Assembly: GCA_031763025.1 (NCBI GenBank) | Contig: JASSKH010000004.1 | Location: forward strand, 62,001 to 126,000 | DNA: 64,000 nucleotides | Direction of reading: 5' to 3' | Origin: Macrocystis pyrifera | Lineage: Eukaryota; Sar; Phaeophyceae; Laminariales; Laminariaceae | Shown: positions 33,401 through 45,655 of the stretch, one piece after another | How positions within the stretch are numbered: position 1 is the first letter of the stretch | How the letters are laid out: the number at the start of each line of letters is the position of its first letter | Made by a program: the position numbers and the translations under genes | The notes under the pieces: generated by a model | Told to the model about the DNA's origin: nothing | The model's input: only the letters and a program-made list of their open reading frames with translations | Database searches by the model: none

Positions 33401-34021
33401 ACGTATCTTACCGCCATGACATGGAAAAAGCGAACGAAGGAGTGTATCAGGGCTCTACACACACGTGGGTCGTATCGTGATATCGCAGGCCCGGATATTA
33501 CGATTATCACAACAAATCATGAGGCGTATCGTACTATCATCGACTTCCCAGCAGGGCGGTCCACCTACCCCGCTGAAGCTGTGTCTGGGTACGCTCCAAA
33601 CCATTGTTCCCTCGTTACATACCATGAGCCCCAAGTACCCGTAGACCAGCATGAATCACCGCAGAGTCACAAACAGGCAGTGCTGCATTCTGTTCCACGT
33701 GTGCTCGTCTGCGATATAAATCTGCCCCAACAGTCAGGAAAATGGCAACACCTCTTCAAGGAACACTCATTTAACACTTGCAGGAAAATGGAAGATATAT
33801 AGCCCGAACGAGATGCTGTGAGGTCGGGAGTTTACGTGCAGAAAGACAGAACACCATAATCTACGTAAATACCGGTTGGTCCATCTTTAGTACAAGAGGC
33901 AGTTGCGTGTTGGAGTTTTCAAGGCTGACCCATTTCACATGTAATAATAATATTTGTCCACTCCATTATTGCAAGTCTAACTGTCATTGTTGATTTTTCT
34001 CGTTTTTCCTCGCGCTCGTAG
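30481..34021 (+). other. Intron 7 (~3.5 kb)
   Basis: Contains the MITE-like hairpin at 31592-31700 and a poly-A run near 32213-32230. A GSCVLEFSRLTHFTCNNN frame near 33898-33950 looks faintly cassette-like but has no usable splice sites. No other gene was seen. Confidence 0.5.
31592..31700. mobile_element. Small MITE with 27-29 bp inverted repeats
   Basis: Terminal inverted repeats 31592-31620 and 31672-31700 differ at one base (TATTACGGGGGTCCATAG versus TATTACGGGGGTACATAG at the start). A TA lies at each outer edge and can be read as a TA target duplication, as in Tc1/mariner-type elements. The 51-bp loop is AT-rich and non-coding. Confidence 0.8.
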
Positions 34022-34099
34022 GAGGGATTTATCAAGAAAATAGCAACCTCACGATCCAGGGCAATGCCCTATTCGCGGATAACTCGGCCGCCATCGGAG
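34022..34099 (+). CDS. Cassette exon 8 (26 codons)
   Basis: Acceptor CTCGTAG; donor GGAG|GTAAG. It encodes GIYQENSNLTIQGNALF then ADNSAAIG. FADN is the FxxN motif and NLT a glycosylation site. It lacks Cys and resembles exon 2 (ending NSAxIGG), so it belongs to the older 26-27-codon subtype. Confidence 0.82.
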
Positions 34100-35578
34100 G
34101 TAAGGAGGTGGACCAACAGCAAGTACTGGAGTATCCCGACTTGGTACGGCCTTCTCGTTGTGACGTGATCAATTTTTTTTATCAAAACGATTTTCATTCC
34201 GATTGTACTAGTCACAGCAGAACGTCATTGCCATTGTTCCACCGGTCGTCCTCGGCAAACCAAAGTGATATTTGCGGGTTGGCTCCCACTACTAATACAT
34301 CGCAACAACCCTACGTCAAGCGCCGGAGACACTGCTCTTGCGGTATTGTCGCGATGGGCGCAGCCGTCTTGTTGCGCCGCTGGAAAAGGGTGTAGAATGT
34401 GTCCTGACAGACGGTCGAGGGTTATTCTTATCGGAGAGCTTTTTTTCCAGTTTTTCCATAGTTTGTTGAATATGCCTGAAGAAACGAAGACGTTTTGTCT
34501 CAATTTTGTGAAATATATCAAGACTGAAACACACTGAACACTCAACAGTCCCTAAGTTTTAGACGTTCACACCGGTTTCCATGTTTCGAAGGGATCGCTC
34601 CGACAAAGGCCGTGGCTCAACGCTGGGACCATGGAGTAGCTTTAAACGTTGACGGCGGGGGGGGGGTCCAATATTATGACCGATAGAAACAGGCGGCCTG
34701 GGCCGTCGGAGGGTTCTTCTCCGAGTCGGACGAGATAACGATTCAGGCCCACGAATTATCTAGAAACGACGCGAGACGCCTGTATCAGACGTGTCTTTAG
34801 CACAACTTCACAGCTGTCGCTGCTGTTTCTCCTCTACATCTTCGCAAGTCCTACTTATGCTGCTGTCCTGGCACCCGACGGCCCCTGCACCATTGAACGA
34901 ACACCTACCCTACGTGACTCTTGCCCCTAGTTCGTTAAGCCATCGAAGCGCTCGTGCTAGTGCTGCTGATATTGTCTCACGCCTTGTTGGTTGGAGCCAC
35001 GTCTATACACGTTTCCCCCCTGAACATCCCGGCACCACCGTTTGCCCTGGGTCCGCGGTGGTCCTGCTGACGCTATTGCCGCCGGGTTACAACATTCTAC
35101 TCACCCTGGGTGCTTTTCTGTGCGGCGTTCCGGATTGTTCGCTCATGCTTGCTCTGTGACGACACGAATGACTGCTGGTGTGAGTAGTGGGGTGCTCTGT
35201 TAAAAAAGTGTTCAGGAACAAATAGACAAAACAACCCGCATCCGATAATAATATACGCACGTGTTTTTCATGGAAATTATGCAAACAAATATGGAGTTTT
35301 CGGAATTCTTGCCTGGTGTATCGTCGGGTTGGAGGTAGGGTTAGAGTTCAAATGGCTCGAGTAGAGGGCCCAATGATAGTATTGAAGTAGACATGCTATT
35401 GACTCGAGGAGTACATGCGATTAGCTCGTCAGAGAGTCGGTCCGTCGAACAATCGGCAACAGTATTGCTTGGTGGGTTGAATATAACAGGAATTTCACCA
35501 AACCCCTATTTAGCTATATTTGTTTTGAATTGCGAAGTCGTTCCCCTATCCATTATCCTTGCAAGTTCGGAAGTGCAG

Positions 35579-35640
35579 TTCTCGTATCCAAGCTGTCGCT
35601 GCTGGGCACTTCTCGTATCCAAGCTGTCACTGCTGGGATT
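35579..35640. repeat. 31-bp tandem duplication
   Basis: TTCTCGTATCCAAGCTGTC-type unit twice (35579-35609 and 35610-35640), with three differences. Confidence 0.85.
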
Positions 35641-37247
35641 CCAGGGGTGCCATATGGTTGTCCTTGCAAGCGGCACACTTCGCACAGACCTGTGAATTCA
35701 GTGGAAAACGGCGCATTGGGTTCACGGGCCAAACGAACGTCTTTAATTGCGAACGGCTTGCGAATATTGCTCCAGCATGGTGTTTGGTCGTAGGTATATA
35801 TGAGATCATTGTTTTAGTTCGAGTTGAAGTAAGTATTCAAGTTGCCCTCTTCCTAATTGGTCGCACGTACGTACAGCAGTACCTCCACACACGAGGAAGG
35901 GTATTGATCGCGTAAACGTATCGTCTGAGGGTCCCGTTTTTAAAAAATTTAGTATCATGCGTTAATGTTGTTTTTCTTGTTCTCTAATTTTTACGATCTC
36001 AAGTCCGTGGTCACACAAGCATGCTTGAGCCGTAGGAAGATCCGACAAATCATAAACAAAAAACCTCGAGTTAGGAAACACGACGTTTTCACATCTATTG
36101 CGCACGAGACGAAGAAGTCGCACAAACGAATATCAATCTGTATGAGTTTGGTTTCGCTGACAACACAATGTACACTTCACGATGCACACTTCATCGATTG
36201 CGGTGCATTCTGCGTAGGAGGAACGGGCAGATTATAGCACCAGCCTTGTCTCAAGTTGTCAGGATTTTAGAGAGGGAGCTCTGCTGGAGTGGGGTATCTT
36301 CCATCGCCTCAGCCGATGAAGAATGATAACCCACCTGTTATATTCAGTATTGATCAAACTTTAAATGTGAATCTTCTAAAAGCAGCTATCTACGCAATCT
36401 ACAGTGGCTCAAGATATATTGAAATCCGTAGGCGGCGGACAAATTAAAACGACAAACCACAACGCAGCCGCGTTTCTTGGCCGTTTCTGGTCAAGTGTGG
36501 ATCCAAGTTGGGATCAGGGTTAGGGTAAGGGGTTGGTTAGGTCTACGCCCGTACCTTGGTCCTGCAGGAAGGGCTCCCTAGGCTGAAAGCGCAAACAAGC
36601 TCACCCCCACAAATATTCACCATCAAGGTTTGACCGGCCTCGTTTGATTTTATATGTTTCGATTTTTAGCTGCTCCATCTGGCTATATCGGCAGTTGTCT
36701 GCTATTCGAGATTTTGTAATATTGTTTGGTTGTTTGTCGAAGATCAGACAGTGCTCGGCAAGAACCATCGACGCGTAGTCACGAAACTAAAAATCAAAAT
36801 GTTCCAAAGAAACTAGGTCGCGTTGGGTGGTAGTAGTCTCCGATTCGACCGCCCGTTGCAGCAGTAGTTCTCCAGGGTGTGTACGTGGGTTTGAGAGGTG
36901 TCCAAAATGGCGTTGAGGTTTGAATGGTTGTACTTGCAATAGTACCTGCCGTAGGTTTTCCCGTTTTATCCTCTTTGGCAGAGAGCACCCATCAGCATAA
37001 CACGATACACAAGGTCGCCACACGGCATTGAACAACCGACTACCAAGTCAGGCGCTCTTCTATTGGCACTCGTCCGGTCCGCTGCAACCCGTAGTAAGTC
37101 ACGATGCACTGCGGCCGTTGTTCTCGATGCCTGCGAGACGTCCAGCCGAGTGATAAAAACCTGATGACCTACGGTACGGGGCGGATGTTGACAATCTCGT
37201 AGTTAAGAATGAAAGACTACAATTTATCGGGGTTTACTAATTTGCAG

Positions 37248-37315
37248 GGGGAATTTGTGCTACACTCGAGGAGGCAATATACACTTAGAATCGGGGAGTG
37301 CAAGGGGGCTGGTAG
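37248..37315 (+). pseudogene. Broken cassette exon
   Basis: Acceptor TTTGCAG and donor GTAG|GTAAG are intact, but the exon is 68 bases and not a multiple of three. In the cassette frame it starts GGIC and soon reaches a stop. A second frame gives GGNIHLESGS. Including it would break the protein, so it is probably a decayed cassette that is skipped. Confidence 0.55.
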
Positions 37316-38258
37316 GTAAGCATCTGACAGGATTCACTGCACGTCAGAACAATAAGAAACTGCGCGAACACTCCCCAAGGCCGCATCAGGGTGGCCCCCA
37401 ACCAAACTACCTCCTCTCCAAAACCGTCCTCACAAGTGGTTACGTCTTTTCAACTTAAAAACATTTTTGTCGTCCAAACCAATGCCTCCACCTCTGCAAG
37501 CAAACGTTCATACTTCATTTATGTCCACAGTGCAACTCTGGTTTTGATGGTTTTGAGCTGAGGATATATTGAGTGCCGTGGTGAGCCGTGCACTGCTTGC
37601 TGCTTCACGGAGTACCCGCAGACCCTTCGAGAAGAGGACAGGACCACCGTACCTTGACCTGCACAACATCGTGGAGTAAACTTCGTGGTAGTTGAGGTCC
37701 GCGGCGATGAATCCTTATGCCACGACGATTTGCAGGATTTGACGGCTCTTCTGGTGAAGTTGAACTGAAGGCATTTGTAGGGTGAACCATGTAGACTAAA
37801 AAGCTGTTCTGCCAGCAGTACGAGAGTGCTACAAACAGTAAGGTGGTCGTTGAAGGTGGACAATGTTGAATTTGATGGCTGCAGTATGTAAATTCATTAT
37901 TTACTTTCAACAGTTTGCTATCATTAGGTTATCTTCGAGTAAAAAACAAACTGGAAAACATTGAAGCTAATTCCGGTGCTATAGCATAATACGCGTACAC
38001 CTTTGAAGCTTGACTACTCGACCATTTCTTTATATTTTAGCATGTTTCATTCGATCCGAGCCGCGTCTAGTGCTATGATAGGGGGGGTTCAGTTGTTGTG
38101 TCTATTCTCCAGCCGCTCAGAGCCACTAGCCGAATGAATATTCTGTTGCCTTGCAGTCGTGAGCTCTCATGGCTTGGGGTTTTGCGACATGCACCGCAAC
38201 TGGATTGCTTAAATCTCCAACTCAAAAAATAATGAAGTCCAATGTTGAGTGAGTTTGA

Positions 38259-38280
38259 GAGTCACTCGGCCGAGTGACTC
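38259..38280. repeat. Perfect 22-bp palindrome
   Basis: GAGTCACTCGG followed directly by its reverse complement. Flanks GTTT/AAAC extend the symmetry after a two-base slip. It contains TGACTCA, a bZIP-type site by sequence only. Confidence 0.8.
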
Positions 38281-41200
38281 AAACGCGGTAGTGCAAAGAA
38301 TGGTGCTTCCCTAGCGTAGCACCACTCTTTCGTGCACAACGAGCGTACGTGACTCACGCCAAAAGAGGTACAACCGGCAGGACGTAGGTTTCGACGGCGT
38401 GGCCGCGAACAGGGGTAGCCAACACGCCCACAAGCCGTCCACTCTAAGCCCGGCATCCCCTAGGGCCGTGAGAGGCAAACGCCATGATTACGCTCACACT
38501 GAGTTTTGATGAAAATATTACCCGCTTCGTGCCAGTGTCTCGTCGCGATTAACATTAAAACAGCTTACAACAGCTCATGCGATGATATAATTTCGACCAT
38601 GACAAATACACAACCCATGGTCAGCCCGTTTCTTGTCTCCTATAATCAGAATATGAACGATATAGTCGAAGATTCATGTGGACGCGTGGTCTAGGGGCGA
38701 GAGTTTCATCACGGCTTGTAGATGCGACGGTAGGCCTTATATCTTGACGTAGAGACGCAACCCACGGTCTACCTGGTTCGTTTCGAGCAAGGCCAGTGAA
38801 AATGCATGACGACGTCCAAGATATCGTATGGGCCCATGGTCGGGCGCTCAGGCAATCGACTGTTAAGGGCGGTTCAATACCATTTTGATGTGGTCGCATA
38901 CCCCCCGTAGTGCAAATCAGAGACCATCACTGAAATATTTCTCGATCTTGCCCATATGTGTCACATTTCTCGAATGCCGCAGCAGTATCATACGTACGTA
39001 GTCACGATGCAAACATGAGTAACATCTTGCTATCGACGTGCCCAGGCACGTCATCACATCAACACAAAAACGCGACGCCACCAAGCGAAACACACCACAA
39101 AACAGCAGCGGTATGAGTCCTCACAAGGTTCCGGATGAGTCTTCACAAGGCCACGGACGAGCCAGATATGTAGTACGTACTCGCGGTCAGTCGTCGCATC
39201 CAAGTATATCAATCTTGAGTGGACTACCATGGCGTAATAATCACCCCGTAGTACCATGCTTGCGTACGAGTACTACTGTAGTATCTAGCATGTGTTTACA
39301 AACATCATTATCTACGAAACAAACGTCACATACACGCGCATTCGAAAACAACAACTGGGTGCTCATCAATAATTTCCACTCTGGGATAATGCTATGTCCT
39401 GGTTATTAGTCTGCGCTCAGCCTTATATCGTCTTTATCTTTTGGGGTAACGGCTTCCTTCGTTCTGCTATGGAAATCCGATGCCTCCCCTCGCTCCTGCA
39501 CACATGTGATGTCACGAGCTGTACGAGCGGTCCTTGTTGCCTTCCTCCGCTCCTCGACCTGTCGCACCGTATAAAAAAACAATTGCGATGGACTCTTAGC
39601 GAACTCGCTCGCGACCCCTGTCACCCCATTGCACTTATCTAGCGAAGCATACCAGTGGGGATGTATCTAGTAAATTAACAATGATGGATGCATATGCCAT
39701 ACGGAACAAAATGGTTGACATAACCGCTCAAGAAACAACTGTCGCTCTTTACGCCATCTCGAAAAATGTCAGTTTGCACCTCTGCCCACAGTCATAAATG
39801 GATTATTGCATTTTGCTAAACTCGGAGAGAAAAAGCGACGCGAGTCTCAAGGCCACGCTTGTTGTCTAGCGTCGCTTTGTCCCCGGGTGTGCGGTGACTC
39901 CACTCTCTAGATGGTTATTGGGACAGGAACAAAACGTCACTAATCTTTACGTTGATTGGTTCGTGCCAACCGCAGAGCGGCCGGGACAAGAACTTCGGCT
40001 GGTTTATGCCGACCGGGGAGCGGCCGTGACCCGAAAGAACTTCATCACAACATCTTGTTATTCTCTTGAGATTTCTGCCCCGCCGGTTCTCAACAAAGGC
40101 CGACAGCTCGACTCAGAGGTGCTACATACAGTAGTCGCCATTTGGGATTCACAGAATGAGACAAAAAACTGCCAACGACTAAACGTTTTCTCTTCACATG
40201 CAGGCAGCTACAGTTCATAACATACTTACAGCGCGCAAAATTAGGGATACTTCTGACAGGGTGTGTGAGAGCGTCGGGGTGTGCCAGGCAGCAGTCGTAG
40301 GAAGCCAGCAACGGCTCAGGGGGTGTTTTCGTGCGCTCGAATTTGCGAGCGAGTAGCAAAAAAGCTCCCGAAATCGAAAAAAACTCCATTTCAAACGCGG
40401 GAGCATTGTATAATGGCTACTAGTACATCACGGATGAAAAACTGGCCTTCACTGAAAGAATGATGTTCTCCAGGTGGATGATATGTCTCTTTTCGGGTCG
40501 TCGTCGCAGATGCTGCGGTAAATATTACTAAAACTACGTTCTCGTGACAAGGAGTATGTTATTGGGCCCATAGAAGGGCAACCCATAAAAATTTGGATTC
40601 TTGTATATTTGCATTAATTATTCTAAAACGTTGAAATACGGACCTTGGCTACAAACCCCTTACTCTAGTTCCAAGTCGTATGGATATGTTGCAGAAACGC
40701 CTGCGCGCGGGTACTTGACGCGTTCCGTAGGATACTATTGTGAACAGCGTCCCTCCAATACGAGATTATCAACATGTCTACGGTAGCAAAAACAGCTACC
40801 ATCAATCAGTGCCACGGTGCTGTACGCAGACGACACCGAGTCCTCCCTGTGCGGTTGGCATTCGGGTTACGCTTGTTTCTCGTTTAAGCTGCTGGTTCCC
40901 ACTGTTCTTATGTTTAAGGTTGGGACACTTTGTATACTCTGTTGGGTTAGTCTATTGAGCAGGTATCCGTTGGTACTCACGTGTGTAATATGCTCAGAGA
41001 TATATGAAGAGCAGATTTGTTCCATACGAGCACCGAGGGAGACCGAGGCAAGGCTCGTGCCTCGCTGAGAAAACCCCTGGTTCACATTTAAGATACGTCT
41101 TCCAAAGTACGAATACGATCCCAATACCTGAACCTAGGTAAATACCAGCATTTCGGCCTCATTTAAAGCAGTCCAATAACACTAGCCCACTATGATGAGC

Positions 41201-41579
41201 CATAAATGCAAAACATATGAAACATTCATAAAACCCCGATTCCACAAGCTAGAACATGCGACAAAGATGCGGCTCTCTTCGACACCCACTCCCACCCCTC
41301 TGAACGGCACGGTTAAGACGCGGACAAGGGACGCAAAAAAAATGTTATAGAAGAAGACCTAGCCGTAAGACACAACCCAACCCTCAGGTGAACACTCGGC
41401 GCTCGACCAATCCCAGATCGTTGCGGCCGAGCGGACTATGATGCAGGCCACAGCCTTCGGAGGCGCCTCAGCGAAGACGATGCCAAGCAAGACGATGGCG
41501 CTAACCGAGGCGAGAAAATTGGCGTCAGCTGCCGTCAGCGCCTCCCAGGAAGCTATGCCTTTTACCTCTCACGCCAGGA

Positions 41580-41835
41580 AAACGCGTTATACGATAGAGG
41601 TAGCACATTTCCGCTTAACCAAATCTGAATGACGGGTTTCCTTGACCCACAATCATCGGAATGCCAATCTGGTTTCGAAAAATGACATTTTTGTTTACTT
41701 GGGCTATCGGATTATTCATCGAGGTAGCTACTTGTATTTAAATTTTGCTGAAGTCAGCTTTCGAGTGAGATATGGAGCTGCTTAAGTGTGGAGCTTCAGG
41801 AGAATCAGGTTGGACTTCTATCGTAGAAGCCCCGG
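41580..41835 (+). repeat. Dispersed repeat E, copy 2 (uninterrupted)
   Basis: Aligns with 23955-24580 without the T2 insertion: CTGAATGACGGGTTTCCTTG here faces CTGAATAACA plus T2 plus ATAACAAGGGCTCCTTA there. Confidence 0.7.
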
Positions 41836-42589
41836 GAAACCCTGCAGGCTGCCCGAGCGGCAACCGCCAAGCGAAGACAACGGCTCACCGAAGTCGGAGC
41901 TCCAGCTGGGGATCTACCCCTCGCTCCGGCCGCGCCCGCGCCCGCGATGGGCCCACCAGCCGCCCCGACCGTCCGCGTTTCGGTCCTCGGACATGGCCTC
42001 GCGCAGCCCACCCCCGCTTATTGGGCTGCGAATTCGACACAGCACCCACCCAGCAAGGTCGCCGTCAACAAGTGGACCCGGAGGGCCAGAGACACTGACT
42101 TCGTGCAGGGAGGTGTCCCTTGCATTACGGACGGGCTAAACAGGAAGATACCGAGATGGTGACAGCAGTGGCCCTCAATCCCCCGGAAAACGTTGCCAGG
42201 CGACGACCTCTCGGTGAATATGTCCTGTATACAGATGTCTGAGGGCTCCTGGGAAGAGCAACGTATGGCGCTTATTATGGTCCTGGTTGTCAGCCTTCTA
42301 TTGGCGTACGATACTTCCCCGACCCCAAGTCGTGCATTACTCATCGCAAGCGTCGGGCGCACGCCGCCAACCGGATCCACCAGGGCCCAGGAGTCAGAGA
42401 TGGCCCGAGCGGAATCAAGACAGCTCCCACCGCCCACCAACAACCAAGTCCACAGGCACCTAAGGATTAGCGATGGCTCTGCGGGCCAGGACAAGAGCTC
42501 TCACCGCCGCGATGGCGACCGAGACCACCGGCGCCCAGGAGTTGGAGGAGACTCCGCCGGCCATGGTGGTGGGTCCCGCAGCGGCGTAG

Positions 42590-42916
42590 GTGACGCCAAC
42601 GGTAGTGACACTCCTTGACGCAACAAGAGAGAACCGAGGGAAGAGGCGCAAGAGTTCGAGCGACAGGCACAGCAGGCACAAGAACCACTCACAGGGAGAC
42701 GCTTACGGAGCCAGCTCCTCCACGGATGGCAGCAGAAGAGTTACCGTCACCGCGATCACGGGCATCAGCAGGAAGAACCAAGTGGTTCCTTCGCTAACTG
42801 ATTTTTCTTCTTCAGCCGAGCTGTTTGGCCACCTCGCCATGTTCGTTGACCGCGCCATGTCCATGCCGAGGGTAGATCGGGCTGGGATTTCATGTCAACC
42901 GTGTAGTGTCCAGTGA
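42590..42916 (+). pseudogene. Gag-like fragment
   Basis: The frame has a basic, Ser-rich N-terminal part (SSSDRHSRHKNHSQGD) and then FSSSAELFGHLAMFVDRAMSM. That segment resembles VSSSAALLGRLIMSDDRAMHV in the gag-like remnant at 13109-14673. The preceding frame 42193-42618 is also polar and may belong to it. It ends in a stop at 42914-42916. It is a relic of the same gag family in the opposite orientation. Confidence 0.5.
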
Positions 42917-43429
42917 GTGGCGGGGAGATTGCGCTGCAGACCAAGTTGGCTGCAAAAAGTTCAACATCGACGAACAGGGTGACGCCTACAACGTCCTCGT
43001 ACCATAGATGAAATCCTCCACCAGGGGCGCAATATATGAAGCACGAACGGAGATTTTGCTCGTAGTCATCATGCAAGTACGATCGGGGTCGGATAGCAGT
43101 GGAATACCAGGCAAAACATCAGTCTCAAAGAGTCCCTCGTCTTGCCCAGAACCAGGTGGGCCCGGTTGCGAAGAGCGCAACCAGCCCGGGTGAAGCTGAG
43201 TAGATGGAGAGTGCTGCTTCCAGTCTCGCCTGCTGTGTTACGAGGGCTGTAAGGAAGATGACTCTGATCCAGAGCAGCTCCAAAGTTCGCGGCTTGGCCG
43301 ACTGTCGTGAGGGTCTGGACCCTCTCGGCATAATGCTAAAGATCTGTTGTCACGAGGAGTGGAACGCGCTCAACAGAATGGGAACCCCTAGTTGCCTTCA
43401 ACGGCAGCATCTCACAGCCGAGGCAGAAG

Positions 43430-43566
43430 GCGCGACAGGTATCTTGAAGGGCAATACTCTCTCTACCAAGCCAAAAGGCACTGTAGGTGGCTTGAACATC
43501 AGAACCCTCTCATATGAGCGAGAAGACACGGTAGGTGTCTTAAGGGGCAGAACTCATTCAGCTGAG
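43430..43566 (+). repeat. Three ~48-bp tandem units
   Basis: Units start GCGACAGGTATCTTGAAGG, GCACTGTAGGTGGCTTGAAC and ACGGTAGGTGTCTTAAGG. The plus frame stays open through them, giving TGILKGNTLS / TVGGLNIRTLS / TVGVLRGRTHS. It is a small coding-length minisatellite in the candidate LTR element. Confidence 0.65.
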
Positions 43567-45334
43567 TAAGAAGGCCGAATACCCGAGGGCCGTATACTTG
43601 TGGCTACTCGGTCTTCGTCTTGGGGCGCCTGCCAGGACTCTTGCTGCTCTTGTTGGTCTGCTGTACATGGTGCTCTGTCCACATCGTCGATTCTTTGGCG
43701 GTGGGAAACCGAGGGGCCCTGGACCTCATGAGGGGACACAGACCCTCCCACCTCTTGAGTCTCCATCGTGCGTCGTGTGCGGAGGTGGAAAGCACAAAAC
43801 GTACCCCAGAAAAGCAAACGGGCAAAATGAGTGAACACAACGAGCAGAAGCAAAAAGGCAATAAAAGCTTAAGCCGACGGCACAACCGGTTAAAATCAAG
43901 GTCGGAACACTTTGTATATCTTGTTAGGCTTGTCTGTTCAGCAGGTACTCGTTGGTACTCAAGTGTGTTGAGTCCTTGCGAATATAATATCAGAAGCGTT
44001 GCTCCTTTCAAGCACGATGACAACCTGTGAACAGTGCTCGTGCCTCGGGGGGGAAAAAACTAGTTTCTATTTAAGATTCGCCTCCTAAGTACTACAAATG
44101 CGATCTCGATACATGAACCCATGTGAACACCGATCTTTCGGCTCAATTCAAAGGCAGTATCATAACACGGTTGTTGTCTGACGGTGTGGTTTCATTTAAA
44201 GGCGGTATGATAACACGGTTGTTGCCTGAAAGTGCTGCTCGTTGATTCTGCCGCTACTGGTTCTGCTAAATCCCTCAATGAGGTTGGTATTGATGCTATT
44301 GCTTCGCAATTATGATACCGCTGTTTAATGGTCTATTTCTTGACGATGCTGCTGATTTATACTGCTGCTTGATGTTTAAATATAGCTTTTACCTACTGTT
44401 TGCACCTATCGTACCGCTACTGCAGTACCAAATGTGGCCTTCACAATATGTTGTTTTCTAACGACTTCAGCGCAATCTGTGTCCATCCTGACTATTTCAC
44501 CAAGCGAGATATGTACAAACTCTATCTGGTCACAGACTACTAGAGTTGCGAAAAATTGAAACCGAGAGTAATCGCGAAACGCTCAAGGTGAGCACTGCTT
44601 CACCAGTAGTGAAGTCCTTGCCCCCCTCACGCACGCCGAATATCATATTCAAGGAGTTTGGTGTAGTCGTGAGTATGTGGGGGAGCGTTATAATCATGTG
44701 TGGGGTTGATTTGTAGCCGTTTTCTTTAGTACGATAAGGGTTTTCACCATGAACACGGCGAGAAACCCCTCATTGCTTCGATTCTTCTACTGCAGTTACA
44801 ACGCAACATTGCCTCTGCCGGTAGCCATGGGGTAAAGGAGCTCTGGCTTTCGTACGACTATGCACGCTGATCGATCGTCGTTTCCAGACAAACTACAAGT
44901 TTTGTCAGAGGAGTGCGAGTTCGCCCTCTGCTCGGAGCTGCATTCAGACGGCTGTAGTTCCGACGCCAGAAACTGGTACGTCTCCGATCCCAGTGGATCC
45001 CATCAAACCTTTGATTGAACCCGGAAGCGCGCATGGTCTAAAAACATCGCCGTGGCAGCAATATAAGTATCTTCATGATGGTATACATGCCGTGTAATCC
45101 TCAGTGCAACCTGCATAGTTGTGTAAGCTTTGGACATGTTTCTGTCAAAGTTAATTGCAGCAGTCATAGTGATATACCACGAATTTTGTAACATCTCAGA
45201 AGCTGTTCGTCAATCACAAAGGCACTGTACCCTAGTCGTCTGCATGTCGGATAAAATACGTGTGAATGTAGCATTTCCTAGTTTGAACCCCATATGCTTT
45301 TATGTGTGTTTGCACCCCCTTCGACGCGCAACAG

Positions 45335-45655
45335 GTGGGATAGAGTCCTATGCAGGAAGTATAATACTTTCCTTCGAAGGAACCGGATGGTTCACCGGCA
45401 ATGATGCAAAGGCTGGCGGCGGGGCCATATATATTTCCGGACCAGACGAAGTGATTATTGTCAACACAACCTTTGCGTCCAACGCGGCGAAGTTTGGAGG
45501 CGCTATCACCTTGGAGGGCCTAAGCAACAGTCGAAGGGTTTACGAGAACTGCAGGTTTTTCGACAACATGGCGACAGACGGGGGTGCGGTGTACTTGTAT
45601 GGTGGCGCTGGGCGTGAGCACATTACTGGTTCCATCTTCCGCAACAACTATGCAA
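45335..45655 (+). CDS. Exon 9: four beta-helix repeats
   Basis: Acceptor GCAACAG; donor GCAA|GTAAG. The 107 codons contain FTGN, then GGAIYIS...FASN, GGAITLE...FFDN, GGAVYLYGG...FRNN. The motif spacing fits Pmp-type repeats of about 28 residues, so one exon here holds what four cassettes hold upstream. Phase 1 at both ends joins cleanly to exon 8 and to exon 10, making NNYAS-NGGAVF. It is the strongest single piece of evidence for the repeat family. Confidence 0.85.

Larger units (their letters stand above)
40921..44167 (-). mobile_element. Candidate non-autonomous LTR element
   Basis: Direct repeats 40921-41181 and 43903-44167 (~263 bp) share ACACTTTGTATA, AGCAGGTA, CGTTGGTACTCA, GTGCCTCG and ATAACAC. 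Both can be read as TG...CA (TGGGACAC...ATAACA; on the minus strand TGTTAT..., like the intact copia LTR); the second copy begins CGG. The 2.7-kb interior has only a gag-like remnant and repeat E. No convincing primer site, polypurine tract or target duplication was seen, and orientation is a guess. Confidence 0.5.
34100..45334 (+). other. Intron 8 (~11.2 kb)
   Basis: The largest intron in the model. It holds a 31-bp tandem duplication (35579-35640), a broken cassette (37248-37315), a long palindrome (38259-38280), and a candidate non-autonomous LTR element (40921-44167) containing a gag-like fragment and repeat E copy 2. Further cassette exons could be hidden here; none with intact frame and splice sites was found. 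One alternative is that the 5' and 3' parts are two separate genes. Confidence 0.5.

Noticed and set aside
35690..35790. Cassette-like frame GFTGQTNVFNCERLANIA
   Set aside because: Resembles a beta-helix turn but lacks splice sites and GGAI; too weak to list as a relic.
36187..36235. Match to exon 7 start (GTGCATTCTGCGTAG)
   Set aside because: Only about 16 bases match, with no acceptor and a stop soon after.
42018..42494. 158-codon minus frame in the candidate LTR element
   Set aside because: High-GC antisense of a polar plus frame; no recognisable domain.
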